Assembly: GCA_021805205.1 (NCBI GenBank)
Contig: JAJZFV010000034.1
Location: 1-38,469, forward strand
Direction: 5' to 3'
From: Actinomycetes bacterium
Lineage (GTDB): Bacteria; Actinomycetota; Acidimicrobiia; Acidimicrobiales; Acidimicrobiaceae
Length of the DNA stretch: 38,469 bases
Positions within the stretch are counted from its first letter, which is position 1. Every line of letters begins with the position of its first letter. The translations under genes were made by a program, and so were the position numbers. Positions 1 to 8,445 of the stretch are shown one piece after another. The notes below the pieces were generated by a model. That model worked only from the letters and a program-made list of their open reading frames with translations. It made no database searches and was not told where the DNA came from.

Positions 1-2
1 AT

Positions 3-197
3 ATGGCCGAGAGGCTACTTTCGCATAACCTGCGCTTTTGGAGGTCGTTTTACCGGGTGCGTCCCAGCCATGAAAGCTCGATGATATCTCATCGTGACCT
101 TTTGGATTGCCTTGAGGCAAGAGATGCCAAAGGAGCAGAAGAGGCGATGCGAGAGCACATTCAATCGTCACGAAACCTAATGCAGAGCCTCTTTTAG
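3..197 (+). CDS. GntR-family regulator, C-terminal FCD fragment (5' end outside window)
   Basis: This is the 3' end of a gene that begins before the window. The visible 64 residues match the last helices of an FCD ligand-binding domain: a conserved His in SHRDLLDCLEARD, followed by the typical A-x3-A-x2-H ending (GAEEAMREHI). FCD domains belong to FadR-subfamily GntR repressors, which usually sense carboxylic acids. No DNA-binding domain is visible because it would lie upstream. The methylaspartate ammonia-lyase follows about 126 nt downstream on the same strand, so this regulator may control it; that is inference from position only. Confidence 0.65.
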   Translation: MAERLLSHNLRFWRSFYRVRPSHESSMISHRDLLDCLEARDAKGAEEAMREHIQSSRNLMQSLF

Positions 198-323
198 CTC
201 TTGGTCGGGGGGGAGTTTGGGTTGTGCTAATGCCAGCCTGGCGTAGATTACTTTGGCTAAAAGATTTGATAGGCGCTTGCTCTACCCATTCCAGCATTGC
301 GCCAAAAAGGAAGAGATAACAAG

Positions 324-1712
324 ATGTCCAAATTGGATCGAGACACCAGTCGAATAACGAAATGGCCCCAACCCAGTATCAAGGTTGCAGGGGTAGTAGT
401 TAGCCTTGGCCTTGCTGGTTTCTTTAGCGACGATCAAGTTGCGATAGCCAAAGACAGTACCAAAGACGGCTTCGTCTACTCTACGGCTCCGATTACCCCT
501 GGCTTTAGCGCCACTCGCATGGCAGGTGTTGGGCTATCGGTGATCCTCTTTGGAGGCGACGGTGCTATCGGAGTTGGCGATCTATTAACGGTGCAATATG
601 GAGGCGTAGCAAATAGAGAAGCCCCTTATAGCCATGGTGATCTTATTCGTATCAAAAGATTCGTTGAGACCGAGCTTAGAGATTGGATGGTAGGTCGTGA
701 AATCACCTCATTTCGCGATGAGGCTAAAGAGATCACCCGATTGAGGACGTCGAAGGAGATTCGCAATAGTGACGAGGCAACTGTTTTAAGCGACGAACCA
801 AAATTCGATAGCGATAGGCAAGAGGGCTATCCACTTCCAACTGCCCTCCGCTTTGCTATAACATCTGCCATCCTTGATTTGATCTCTAACTCGGCTCGAG
901 AGTTGATGGCAACAACGATTGCAAGAGAGTATCAGCTGGAGGGTGCCTTTGATCGAGTATCCATCTTTGCTCAAAGCGGCGACGATCGTTATAGTAACGT
1001 CGACAAAATGATCCTAAAGGAGGTAGATGCCCTTCCTCACGGCCTCATCAACAACGTTGCCACCTTGGTCGGTGGCGACGGTGCGATCTTTGCAGACTAC
1101 CTCTCCTACGTTGTTTCAAGGATTGAAAGACTAAGACCCCACGGGGGTTATAGCCCCACCCTCCACTTTGACGTCTATGGAACCTTTGGAGCAGCCTTTG
1201 GCGGAGATCTGCCTCGCCTCGTCGACTACATGGCAACGCTAAAGCAGCTATCGCCCAAATACAACCTTAGATTTGAACACCCTATCGACGGAGGAAGTCG
1301 CGATGGACAGATCGAGGTGATGGCCAAGTTGAAGGGGCTCTTGAGGGAAAAGGGAGTTGAGGTCGATATAGTTGCCGATGAATGGTGCAACGATATCGAT
1401 GACATTTCAGCCTTCGCCGAGGCTGACGCCGCGGATATGATTCACATTAAGTCACCTGACTTAGGCGGCCTCGATCAGATCGCCGAAGCGACCTTGGCGG
1501 TAAAGGATAGGGCTATGGCGGCATACCTCGGTGGTAGTTGTAACGAAAGCGAAATTTCAGCTAGGGCTACCACCCATTTAGCGGTCGCACTTGGCGCAGA
1601 TCAGGTACTTGCCAAACCGGGCATGGGAGTTGATGAGGGCTTGATGCTGGTGAGAAATGAGATAGAGCGAATCCTTGCCATTACTTCGTTCCAATCGACG
1701 CTGCACAAATAA
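324..1712 (+). CDS. mal: Methylaspartate ammonia-lyase
   Basis: The enzyme belongs to the enolase superfamily and converts L-threo-3-methylaspartate to mesaconate and ammonia in the cytosol. The residues that matter in the Clostridium tetanomorphum enzyme are all recognisable. Metal ligands are D283 (LHFDVYGT), E318 (RFEHPID) and D352 (VADEWCN). The catalytic Lys is K376 (IHIKSPDLGG), and the active-site His is H239 (LPHGLINN). The GGSCNESEISARA block is also kept. At 462 aa it is about 50 residues longer than the clostridial enzyme; the extra length is mainly N-terminal of residue 175. I chose ATG 324 because AAGGAAGAG (307-315) lies 8 nt upstream; a TTG at 297 has no such site. No glutamate mutase gene is nearby, so the classic glutamate-fermentation role is not supported. 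Confidence 0.93.
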   Translation: MSKLDRDTSRITKWPQPSIKVAGVVVSLGLAGFFSDDQVAIAKDSTKDGFVYSTAPITPGFSATRMAGVGLSVILFGGDGAIGVGDLLTVQYGGVANREAPYSHGDLIRIKRFVETELRDWMVGREITSFRDEAKEITRLRTSKEIRNSDEATVLSDEPKFDSDRQEGYPLPTALRFAITSAILDLISNSARELMATTIAREYQLEGAFDRVSIFAQSGDDRYSNVDKMILKEVDALPHGLINNVATLVGGDGAIFADYLSYVVSRIERLRPHGGYSPTLHFDVYGTFGAAFGGDLPRLVDYMATLKQLSPKYNLRFEHPIDGGSRDGQIEVMAKLKGLLREKGVEVDIVADEWCNDIDDISAFAEADAADMIHIKSPDLGGLDQIAEATLAVKDRAMAAYLGGSCNESEISARATTHLAVALGADQVLAKPGMGVDEGLMLVRNEIERILAITSFQSTLHK

Positions 1713-1999
1713 CAAGCACCACGCGATAGAGATTTTGTCATTGCTATCCCAACTTATGTTATTGCCCATTGACTAAGGCAGCTTTGGCAGCTTTGGCGAG
1801 TGGTCTTCGTTTAGGAAAGGTTTGGAAGTGACTTTGGTAGAGGAGAGGTTTGGTCTCAAGTCGATTTTTTCAAAGTAGACCTCGCCAACGGGTATTTGGT
1901 TCAAATTAGGTGAGGCCAAGGCGGATTTACATCGACCTTATCGATACCGATAAGGGACGACTTTGCGACCGTAGTAGATTTCATTGATTCAAGGAGCGG

Positions 2000-3466
2000 G
2001 TGAAGGTGTTTGAGTGTAGAAGGTGCGGTGCCAAGTATCCGATCAACTCTACGGGGTACCTCTGTGAATGCGGGGGCCACTTCCAGTTGGCGATAGATAG
2101 CCAACTCAAAGAGTCGACAACCAAGCGGTCGATGTGGGGGGTTGGATCGCTCGCTTCGACACTTCTGGAGGTAGTAAGACAGATAGATGTCGAAAGATTC
2201 GGTGAAGGTATCGATGACGATGGACAAGTAAAGTCGATATCCCCAAGAGCCGCCGAAGCATCAAAGTCAATAAGTGAAATTGATGGTCACCTAATCTCAC
2301 TTGGAGAGGGGCTCACTCCACAAATTACCGACATCGTCACCTCAACCCCTGGCGATAGGGTGGAGCTAAAGCTTGACTTTTTAAATCCAACACTCTCCTA
2401 CAAAGACCGAGGCTCCTCGATGATTGTATCGGCGGCGAAGTACGCAGGGGTCACCCAAGCGGCGGTGGACTCCTCTGGAAATGCCGCGGTATCTCTCTCT
2501 GCATATTGCGCCAGAGCCGGTATCTCTCTGAGGGTCTATCTTCCGGAGGAGACTTCAAAATCAAAGATCGCCCAAATCAAGAGGTTTGGTGGGATAGTTA
2601 ACCAGATACCTGGTGATCGCAGCGCGACCTCGGAGGCGATAGTTGAAGACCTCGATCGCTACCACCTCTACTACATGAGCCATATCTACAATCCACTCTT
2701 TCACCACGGAACCAAGAGCCTGCTCTACGAACTTCTGAGCGACAATAATAAGGTGCTGCCCGATGAGATCATAATCCCAGCTGGAAACGGAACTCTTCTA
2801 CTGGGAATTGAGGTGGCACTATCTGAGCTTGCTCGCCACGTTAGCGATCTGAAGGTGCCTCGAGTAGTAGTAGTTCAAGCTAAAAATGTCGCCCCCATCA
2901 ATAGCCTCCTCCTGGAGCAAATCTCTCCATCTGTCACCGATCGAGGTGTAAAAGATCCACACTTGCAATTGACCCATGGGCCCGACGATGAAAGTATGCA
3001 ACTTGGCTATCGAACTGTCGCCCCCGGAGTCACCTGGAACTTAGCCGATTCGACGATGGGAGATCTGCACCTTAGCGCTTTGACTGAAATAGGAGGGGAC
3101 TCTTGGAGAGGAGGCCATCTGTCGTTACCCTCGACTAACTCGATCTCTAATTCAACTTTGGCCGAAGGTATTGCGATTGCCAAGCCCCCAAGATTGATAG
3201 AGATGGCAGAGGTGATCTCAAAGCGAAGTTGGCCAGTGGTGGTGGTAGATGAAGAGGAGATAGTTGAGGCCAAGGCTCGACTTAGTTTACAAGGGGTCGA
3301 CGTCGAAGATACCGCCGCAGCCACCTACGCCGGAGCTATCAAATGGCTTGACTACCGTCGTCAAAGCCCTCTGGCAGCAAGGGATAGTTCTGCAAGAGGG
3401 GATGGTAGCCACCTCACGGTTGTAGAGCTAACAGGAGCTGGCTTAAAGAGCCCCTATCTGTCGTGA
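2000..3466 (+). CDS. Threonine-synthase-like PLP-dependent lyase
   Basis: This is a fold-type II PLP enzyme of 488 aa. The N-terminus carries a small zinc ribbon (C6, C9, C22, C24), as in many threonine synthases. The PLP lysine is K135 in LSYKDRGS, followed by a cofactor-binding DSSGNAA and a glycine-rich phosphate loop IIPAGNGTLLLG. True threonine synthases usually read T-G-S-F-K-D-R-G and A-S-T-G-N-T, so the S-S-G-N form is closer to dehydratase or ammonia-lyase types. The function may be beta- or gamma-elimination on an amino acid or phospho-amino acid rather than threonine synthesis. GTG 2000 lies only 3 nt after AAGGAG (1991-1996); GTG 2006, two codons in, has the better 9-nt spacing. 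The gene follows mal on the same strand with a 287-nt gap. Family certain, substrate unknown. Confidence 0.8.
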   Translation: MKVFECRRCGAKYPINSTGYLCECGGHFQLAIDSQLKESTTKRSMWGVGSLASTLLEVVRQIDVERFGEGIDDDGQVKSISPRAAEASKSISEIDGHLISLGEGLTPQITDIVTSTPGDRVELKLDFLNPTLSYKDRGSSMIVSAAKYAGVTQAAVDSSGNAAVSLSAYCARAGISLRVYLPEETSKSKIAQIKRFGGIVNQIPGDRSATSEAIVEDLDRYHLYYMSHIYNPLFHHGTKSLLYELLSDNNKVLPDEIIIPAGNGTLLLGIEVALSELARHVSDLKVPRVVVVQAKNVAPINSLLLEQISPSVTDRGVKDPHLQLTHGPDDESMQLGYRTVAPGVTWNLADSTMGDLHLSALTEIGGDSWRGGHLSLPSTNSISNSTLAEGIAIAKPPRLIEMAEVISKRSWPVVVVDEEEIVEAKARLSLQGVDVEDTAAATYAGAIKWLDYRRQSPLAARDSSARGDGSHLTVVELTGAGLKSPYLS

Positions 3467-3519
3467 CCAAGGTCAATCTACTGAGAAGAGCCCCTCTTTG
3501 AAGTTGGCAAAGGATCCAA

Positions 3520-3542
3520 GCTGTGGGGGCTTACCCCGCTCT
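3520..3542. terminator. Possible weak terminator between convergent genes
   Basis: GTGGGG (3523-3528), a five-base loop and CCCCGC (3534-3539) form a short GC-rich stem followed by TCTTTC. It lies between the convergent PLP-enzyme and RpiR genes. There is no proper U-tract, so support is limited. Confidence 0.3.
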
Positions 3543-3543
3543 T

Positions 3544-4443
3544 TCAATCGGTAAGGCCGTTGGCGGTGCTCTCCTCCCAGAGGTTCATTCTCTGTACCCC
3601 GAATTCGCCAAGGCTAGATAAGACCGCAGTCGTCAACATCTCTACCAATGCTATCCCAGCGACTGCGGTGTCGAAGGGGGCGGGAACTTCAACGTTGATC
3701 GGAAGCACCACATCGGCGTAGTTCGATGCGGGCGAGAGTAGCACGTCGGTTATGAGGAGGACTTTAGCGTGGCGCTCTTTGAAGGATCTCACCACTTGCA
3801 CTGTATCAAGCTCATAGCGACGAACGTCGAAGGCCACTAAAACCGACTTTTTGGAGGCGTCGATGATAGCTGCAGACCTGCTATTCAAGTCATTTGAGAG
3901 CAATGCCACATCGGGGCGTAGTCGTAGCAGATAGTTTTCAAGGAGCATCGCCCAGCTCTTTGAGCTTCGTCCCCCTATCAGCCATATCTTCTTTGATAGG
4001 TCGCATAAGGTCTCAACTGCAGCCTGAAACTCAGACTCAGGGATGGTGTCGGTGATCGAGGTGATAGTCTCTGCCATCCCCTTGGCTAGAGGAGATATCG
4101 CCACTTCAAAGTTGGAGTGGTTGGGGCTTCTCTCTAATCGATCCTTGGGGCCGGCTCGTCTGACTGAAAGCTCTTCGAGAAGAGCCCCCTGAAACTCTAA
4201 GAATCCCCCGAAGCCGAGCTTTTGCACCAGACGAATCACACTTGCAGGGCTAGAGGATGAGTGTTGTGCAAGGTCGGCTACGCTTCCCAAACCAATTGCG
4301 GGATATGAAGATAGTAGGGTCCGAGCTATCTTGCGCTCCGATGGAGTCATGAGGTCCATATTTCTACGGAGGTGATCAGCTATCGATATCGGTCGTGCCG
4401 CTTTACTTGCACCTTTTACTACCTCGATCTCTTCAATCGACAT
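3544..4443 (-). CDS. RpiR/MurR-family transcriptional regulator (HTH_6 + SIS)
   Basis: A 299-aa regulator with an N-terminal RpiR-type helix-turn-helix (about residues 20-95; TPSERKIARTLLSSYP, then SVADLAQHSSSSPASVIRLVQKLGFGGFLEFQ). The C-terminal half is a sugar-isomerase (SIS) domain (about 135-265; KKIWLIGGRSSKSWAMLLENYL). Family members sense phosphosugars or other small metabolites and bind palindromic operators. The gene is divergent from the APC permease at 5133, and the 689-nt intergenic region contains two perfect palindromes that could be its sites. An AGAGGGG-like ribosome site precedes ATG 4443. The effector is unknown; a link to amino-acid or amine use is inferred from the neighbouring permease and aminotransferase. 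Confidence 0.88.
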   Translation of the reverse strand: MSIEEIEVVKGASKAARPISIADHLRRNMDLMTPSERKIARTLLSSYPAIGLGSVADLAQHSSSSPASVIRLVQKLGFGGFLEFQGALLEELSVRRAGPKDRLERSPNHSNFEVAISPLAKGMAETITSITDTIPESEFQAAVETLCDLSKKIWLIGGRSSKSWAMLLENYLLRLRPDVALLSNDLNSRSAAIIDASKKSVLVAFDVRRYELDTVQVVRSFKERHAKVLLITDVLLSPASNYADVVLPINVEVPAPFDTAVAGIALVEMLTTAVLSSLGEFGVQRMNLWEESTANGLTD

Positions 4444-5132
4444 TCAAGCCCCTCTTTACCTTGTCGCCTTACCTTGCTTGCTATCTTCCGCAACACAGTA
4501 TTTGCACCGAATAGGGATTTCATTTTTTAAGGACGCTAAATGGGAGATCGGTTTTGACTATACCGAAAAGGTAAATTACCACATCTACGTTGCGCAACTA
4601 CTTCTTTGGTACCGATCTTCGAAATATATATCGATCTCGGTCTATCTCTCTCGCTTCGACTTCACGTACCTTCGCGCCATTGAGGCCCAATCTCACCAAT
4701 TTTCCATCCACTTTGGCAGCTGGATCGTTTCGAAATGACTTTTGAATTATTTCATTCTTGTGAACTCATGCCCAATTTCACTTTAATACTCGTATTTTCC
4801 TATTTTGAGTGATACAGTATCAAAATCGAAAAAAATCAAGTTTTTGGAATGTTTGTTCCAAAGACTTGACCGGGGAGTTGATTTAAGATTCTGCCCCAGA
4901 CGAACCCCGCGGGGACATGGGGCGAGTTGTGGGCGAGTGGGTCATAAGCCATATCCGTCGATCTTCGAAAGCTGCGGGGCGAGAGGGGTTCGATGGGTCG
5001 GGTAGCTTCAATCTCCTTCGGCGATGGGTTAGGTAACAGATCCATAGGTCAGCGTGGACCTCTAGTTGACAACGATTACAAGGGTGGAAACTTGCAATCT
5101 GAATTCATTGTTAATTTACAAAGGGGACGTAA
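4444..5132. other. 689-nt intergenic region between divergent rpiR and APC permease genes
   Basis: No convincing gene is present; short frames here lack ribosome sites and family features. The region holds two palindromes (4810-4822 and 4843-4862, listed separately). It also has a possible promoter TTGTGA (4758-4763), 18 nt, TTTAAT (4782-4787). A GC-rich stretch contains CGAACCCC (4901-4908), which can pair with GGGGTTCG (4985-4992), and the self-complementary CCCCGCGGGG (4905-4914). A TTGACA (5066-5071) near the gene start has no clear -10 partner. The permease mRNA could therefore have a long structured leader. Confidence 0.4.
4810..4862. promoter_or_regulatory. Two perfect palindromes, candidate operators
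   Basis: TGATAC-A-GTATCA (4810-4822) is a perfect 13-bp palindrome. Twenty bases on, TTTGGAA-N6-TTCCAAA (4843-4862) is a perfect 7-bp inverted repeat. Both lie in the divergent region between the RpiR regulator and the APC permease, 20-80 nt downstream of a weak candidate promoter. Binding by the adjacent RpiR protein is an inference. Confidence 0.45.
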
Positions 5133-6647
5133 ATGAGTTCTTCAACTGTTGAAGCAACGCAATCCTCGAGACCAAAGAGAAACCTTACGCTCTGGGGAGC
5201 CGCAGGTCTATCGCTCGGTATCGTAGGACCAAGCCTTGCAATGTCCGGAAACGGCCAAGGAACCGCCGCAGTCGTCGGTAAAGCCGTTCCATTGATCTTT
5301 GTACTGGGCGCAATTGGTATATCGCTCATCTCACACGGCTTCATACGCCTTACCCAAAAGTTCAACCAAGCTGGTAGCACCTATGCCTTGGTTGGTATGA
5401 CTGTAGGGCCAAGGGCTGGGTTCTTCTCTGGGGTTGGGATCATGGCGACCTATGCTCTCTTTGCCCTCGGAAATATTGGAGCTATCGGTAGCTTCGTTAA
5501 TGCCTTCATAGCCAATGCTCAAGGGTCACCTGCCCATCCCTTTAAGGTTCCGTGGCTTCTTAGCGGTGTTATTGGCATCATCTTTGCTATTCTCCTATCG
5601 ACCCGTGAATTTAAGAACGTGGTAAAGATCCTCCTCATCATCGAAGGTGTTGGAGTGGTATCTATGGTTGTCCTCTCTGTGGTAATTCTCGGCAAGGGTG
5701 GAGTGGCTCACGGCGGTGGCCTAGACCTATCCACCTTTGGAACTAACCACGAAAGCTTCACTACGATCATGGGTGCGGTCGTTGGAGCCTTTCTCTCGTG
5801 GGCTGGCTTCGAAGGCGCCGCGGCACTTGGAGAAGAGACTTCCAATCCAAGTCGAAACATCCCACGGTCGCTCTTAGGAGTTGTCGCTGGAACATCGGTC
5901 CTCTTTATCGTCGTCATGTTCGCCCAGACCGTCGGCTTTGGTACTAACGCAGCTGGAGTCAAAGCCTTTTCTACCTCTGGCAACTCCCTTGCACAACTGG
6001 GGCACAACTACGTAGGCCTATGGTTCTCATTGGTCCTCTCCTTCACCGCTATCATGTCGGCGTTCGGATGTATGTTGGCTTCTATTGGTACAGCGGGACG
6101 TCTCCTCTATGCCTTCTCTCGCGATGGTCTTGGACCGAAGTCCTGGGGAAAGCTCGATCGTAAGGGCGAGCCAGCGGTAGCGCTTCGCACCGTCATCGTT
6201 GTGATCACCGTTGTCGCCGCAATCTCCTTCTATACCGGTCACCCAGTTCTTGGAACAGGCGATCCAGCCCTCGATATGTACTTCTACTTCTCTACAATTG
6301 GGGCGTTGTGTCTCATGGTGAGCTACCTAATGGTTGAGGTCGGAACCATCCTTCACTTGACCAAGGAGAGGCGAGATAAGATTGCCGAGACCATAATCCC
6401 GGTGCTCGGTGGAGCCATCATCCTTGCGGTCTTCTACTTCAACGTCAAGGGTCAGACCTCTATAACAGCCGCGCCATTTATCGCTGGTGCACTAATGGGG
6501 ATAGCACTTATTATTACATTTGCATACCCAGGTCTTGCTACCAAGGTCTTCAACGGTCTTAGGCGTTCGCTATCAGAGCCTGAGGGTAAGGAACTTCCTG
6601 CCTCATCGGGTATCAATAAGGGCCCGTTCCCTACGCCGGAGGTCTAG
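5133..6647 (+). CDS. APC-superfamily amino acid/amine permease
   Basis: A 504-aa integral membrane protein with about 12 hydrophobic segments. The first segment has the unwound TM1 glycine signature of the APC superfamily (LWGAAGLSLGIVGPSLAMSGNG). The TM6 region (FEGAAALGEETSNPSRNIPRSLLG) carries the conserved G-E-E-x-x-N-P-x-R-x-I-P motif. It would import an amino acid, amine or related zwitterion by symport or exchange. ATG 5133 follows AAAGGGGAC at good spacing. The aminotransferase gene starts at the very next base after the stop codon, so the two are almost certainly cotranscribed and probably act on the same compound. The substrate cannot be read from sequence. Confidence 0.87.
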   Translation: MSSSTVEATQSSRPKRNLTLWGAAGLSLGIVGPSLAMSGNGQGTAAVVGKAVPLIFVLGAIGISLISHGFIRLTQKFNQAGSTYALVGMTVGPRAGFFSGVGIMATYALFALGNIGAIGSFVNAFIANAQGSPAHPFKVPWLLSGVIGIIFAILLSTREFKNVVKILLIIEGVGVVSMVVLSVVILGKGGVAHGGGLDLSTFGTNHESFTTIMGAVVGAFLSWAGFEGAAALGEETSNPSRNIPRSLLGVVAGTSVLFIVVMFAQTVGFGTNAAGVKAFSTSGNSLAQLGHNYVGLWFSLVLSFTAIMSAFGCMLASIGTAGRLLYAFSRDGLGPKSWGKLDRKGEPAVALRTVIVVITVVAAISFYTGHPVLGTGDPALDMYFYFSTIGALCLMVSYLMVEVGTILHLTKERRDKIAETIIPVLGGAIILAVFYFNVKGQTSITAAPFIAGALMGIALIITFAYPGLATKVFNGLRRSLSEPEGKELPASSGINKGPFPTPEV

Positions 6648-7994
6648 TTGGCAAAGGATATTGCAGGACTGGATCGCCTTTCAAAGGAGGCCGCTGACCT
6701 CTTTCGCCGCGATAGCCAAGTCATTGCAGGTATCGAGAAGCTACGCTTCTTCCCCGTCGTCGTTGAAGGCGGGGAGGGGGCGACCCTTTTCGAGGCAGGG
6801 GGGCGAAAGCTAATAGACTTTAGCGCCACTTGGACTGCGGCAGGTCTTGGCTATGGCCATCCTCGGGTTACCGAAGCCATCACTAGGGCGGCGAAGAATC
6901 CTGGTGGAATGGGTCTGTCTATAGCAAATTCAAGTGCCATAGCCTTTGCCGAGGAACTCCTAGCTATAACGCCTGGTGGACCGGATCGCAAGGTCTACAT
7001 TGGCCATGCCGGAAGCGACGCCTGCGACGTGGCTCTACGAGGCGTGCGATTCAACTCTTCCAAGCGTAAAATCGTCGCCTTTGAGCACTCATACCACGGA
7101 GGTATCGGCCTATCAATGAGTGTATCTGGGGTTCACGTCGATACTGGGGCTACTGAACCCGACTCAGATACCATCTTTGTGTCATACCCCAACCCTTATC
7201 GACCGCCGATCGACGATCCAACCCCCGAGGGTGCAACGAAGGCGAGCCTCGCTCAGATCGAGGCTGCATTTCGCGGTGGCGAGGTGGCATGTATAATCGT
7301 CGAACCTATCCTCGACGATGGAGGCCTAGTGGTGCCGCCAAAGGGGTTCTTGGCCGAGATTGAAAAGTTGTGCCACAGCTACAACGTCATAATGATCTGC
7401 GACGAGGTAAAGGTAGGGTTAGGCAGGCCCGGGCTACTTCACGCCTTTGCCCACGATGGGGTGACCCCCGATATCGTCTGCTTTGGTAAGGCGATTGGAA
7501 ATGGCTTTCCACTCTCGGCGGCAGTCGGGCCAACCGAACTCCTAAATGGCCCCACTGCGGCAGCGTTACTAACAACGGCTGGTAATCCAGTATCAGCCGA
7601 GGTGGGGCGCGCCGTGATACGAACCTTGATCGAAGATGATATTCCAGCTAGAACCAAGGCTGCTGGAGAGTTGATGCGAAGACTCTTTGCGGAGCTAGAT
7701 AGCCCCTATATCGGAGATATTCGAGGTTATGGTCTGGTAACTGGAGTTGAGCTTGTGAGCGATCGCGAGTCGAAGCAAATTGCTAAATCTCTTACCGCTG
7801 CTACTATCTATCGCGCCTTTGAACTTGGGTTATGCGTCTTTAGCGTGGGACCTAACGTTCTAGAGATCACTCCACCGATGATAATCTCAGATGAGTTGAT
7901 CGAGCGAGGGGTCTCTATCATCGGCCAAGCGATCGAGGACGCCGCAAGTGGCAGGGTGGATCCAGAGGCGGTTGCAGCCTTTTCTGGTTGGTAG
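6648..7994 (+). CDS. Class III PLP-dependent aminotransferase
   Basis: A 448-aa fold-type I aminotransferase of the ornithine/GABA/glutamate-semialdehyde group. The PLP lysine is K281 in CFGKAIGNGFPL. D252-E253 (MICDEVKVGLGRPG) bind the pyridine nitrogen region, and HSYHGG (147-152) stacks on the ring. Where GABA and ornithine enzymes usually read D-E-V-Q-T-G-x-G-R-x-G, this one reads D-E-V-K-V-G-L-G-R-P-G, so substrate range may differ. The TTG start directly follows the permease TAG, with GGAGGT (6638-6643) 4 nt upstream inside the permease end, which implies translational coupling. It probably removes the amino group from the compound imported by the permease, giving a semialdehyde or keto acid. 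Confidence 0.88.
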   Translation: MAKDIAGLDRLSKEAADLFRRDSQVIAGIEKLRFFPVVVEGGEGATLFEAGGRKLIDFSATWTAAGLGYGHPRVTEAITRAAKNPGGMGLSIANSSAIAFAEELLAITPGGPDRKVYIGHAGSDACDVALRGVRFNSSKRKIVAFEHSYHGGIGLSMSVSGVHVDTGATEPDSDTIFVSYPNPYRPPIDDPTPEGATKASLAQIEAAFRGGEVACIIVEPILDDGGLVVPPKGFLAEIEKLCHSYNVIMICDEVKVGLGRPGLLHAFAHDGVTPDIVCFGKAIGNGFPLSAAVGPTELLNGPTAAALLTTAGNPVSAEVGRAVIRTLIEDDIPARTKAAGELMRRLFAELDSPYIGDIRGYGLVTGVELVSDRESKQIAKSLTAATIYRAFELGLCVFSVGPNVLEITPPMIISDELIERGVSIIGQAIEDAASGRVDPEAVAAFSGW

Positions 7995-8445
7995 ATCTAC
8001 GAAGTTCACTGGGAAAGATAGGCGAAGTTAACCGGTCAATTTATAGCGCATAATTTGCTCGATCTCTCTAGTTTGTACCTTGAGTCAAAAACTAGGCGAC
8101 TTGGTTTCAATGCGATACCCACATGGATTTATAGAGGTTTATATAGGTCGGCATATCGCCTTGAATTAGATCCCCAGAGCTTTGGATCGGTGTCAATACT
8201 GACAAATCGAAGAGATCTTGCATAGTCGTAGGCGATAGGTCGAAGAGGCTTTGACGGTCGCAATATAGCAAATTTGGCCAGAGTGCACCTAGCATCTCCT
8301 CCCGGACAACCTTGTTGAGTGCGCTCTGGCCAATGCTAAAGATTTGGATAATTAGATAGCGCTGATCTAAATTATTCATCCTATATTGAGCGGTTCTAGG
8401 CAATTTGAATGATTATCTTATTTAGAGATTTCACTAGGGGGAAAT
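7995..8445. other. 451-nt gap with a long inverted repeat
   Basis: A reverse-strand frame (8107-8403) has no family features and is not called. The notable element is an inverted repeat: TTGGCCAGAGTGCAC (8274-8288) pairs with GTGCGCTCTGGCCAA (8319-8333), with one G-T/A-C type mismatch over 15 bp and a 30-nt loop. It sits 280 nt after the aminotransferase and 113 nt before the SDR start. Confidence 0.5.

Noticed and set aside
1782-1801. Short direct repeat GGCAGCTTT near 1782-1800
   Set aside because: Only two copies of a 9-mer without context; likely chance or slippage.
4478-4738. 86-residue open frame in the rpiR-permease gap
   Set aside because: No ribosome site, no family features, unusual composition, and it overlaps the likely promoter region.
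8107-8403. 98-residue reverse-strand frame after the aminotransferase
   Set aside because: No recognisable motif or ribosome site, and it spans the inverted repeat at 8274-8333.
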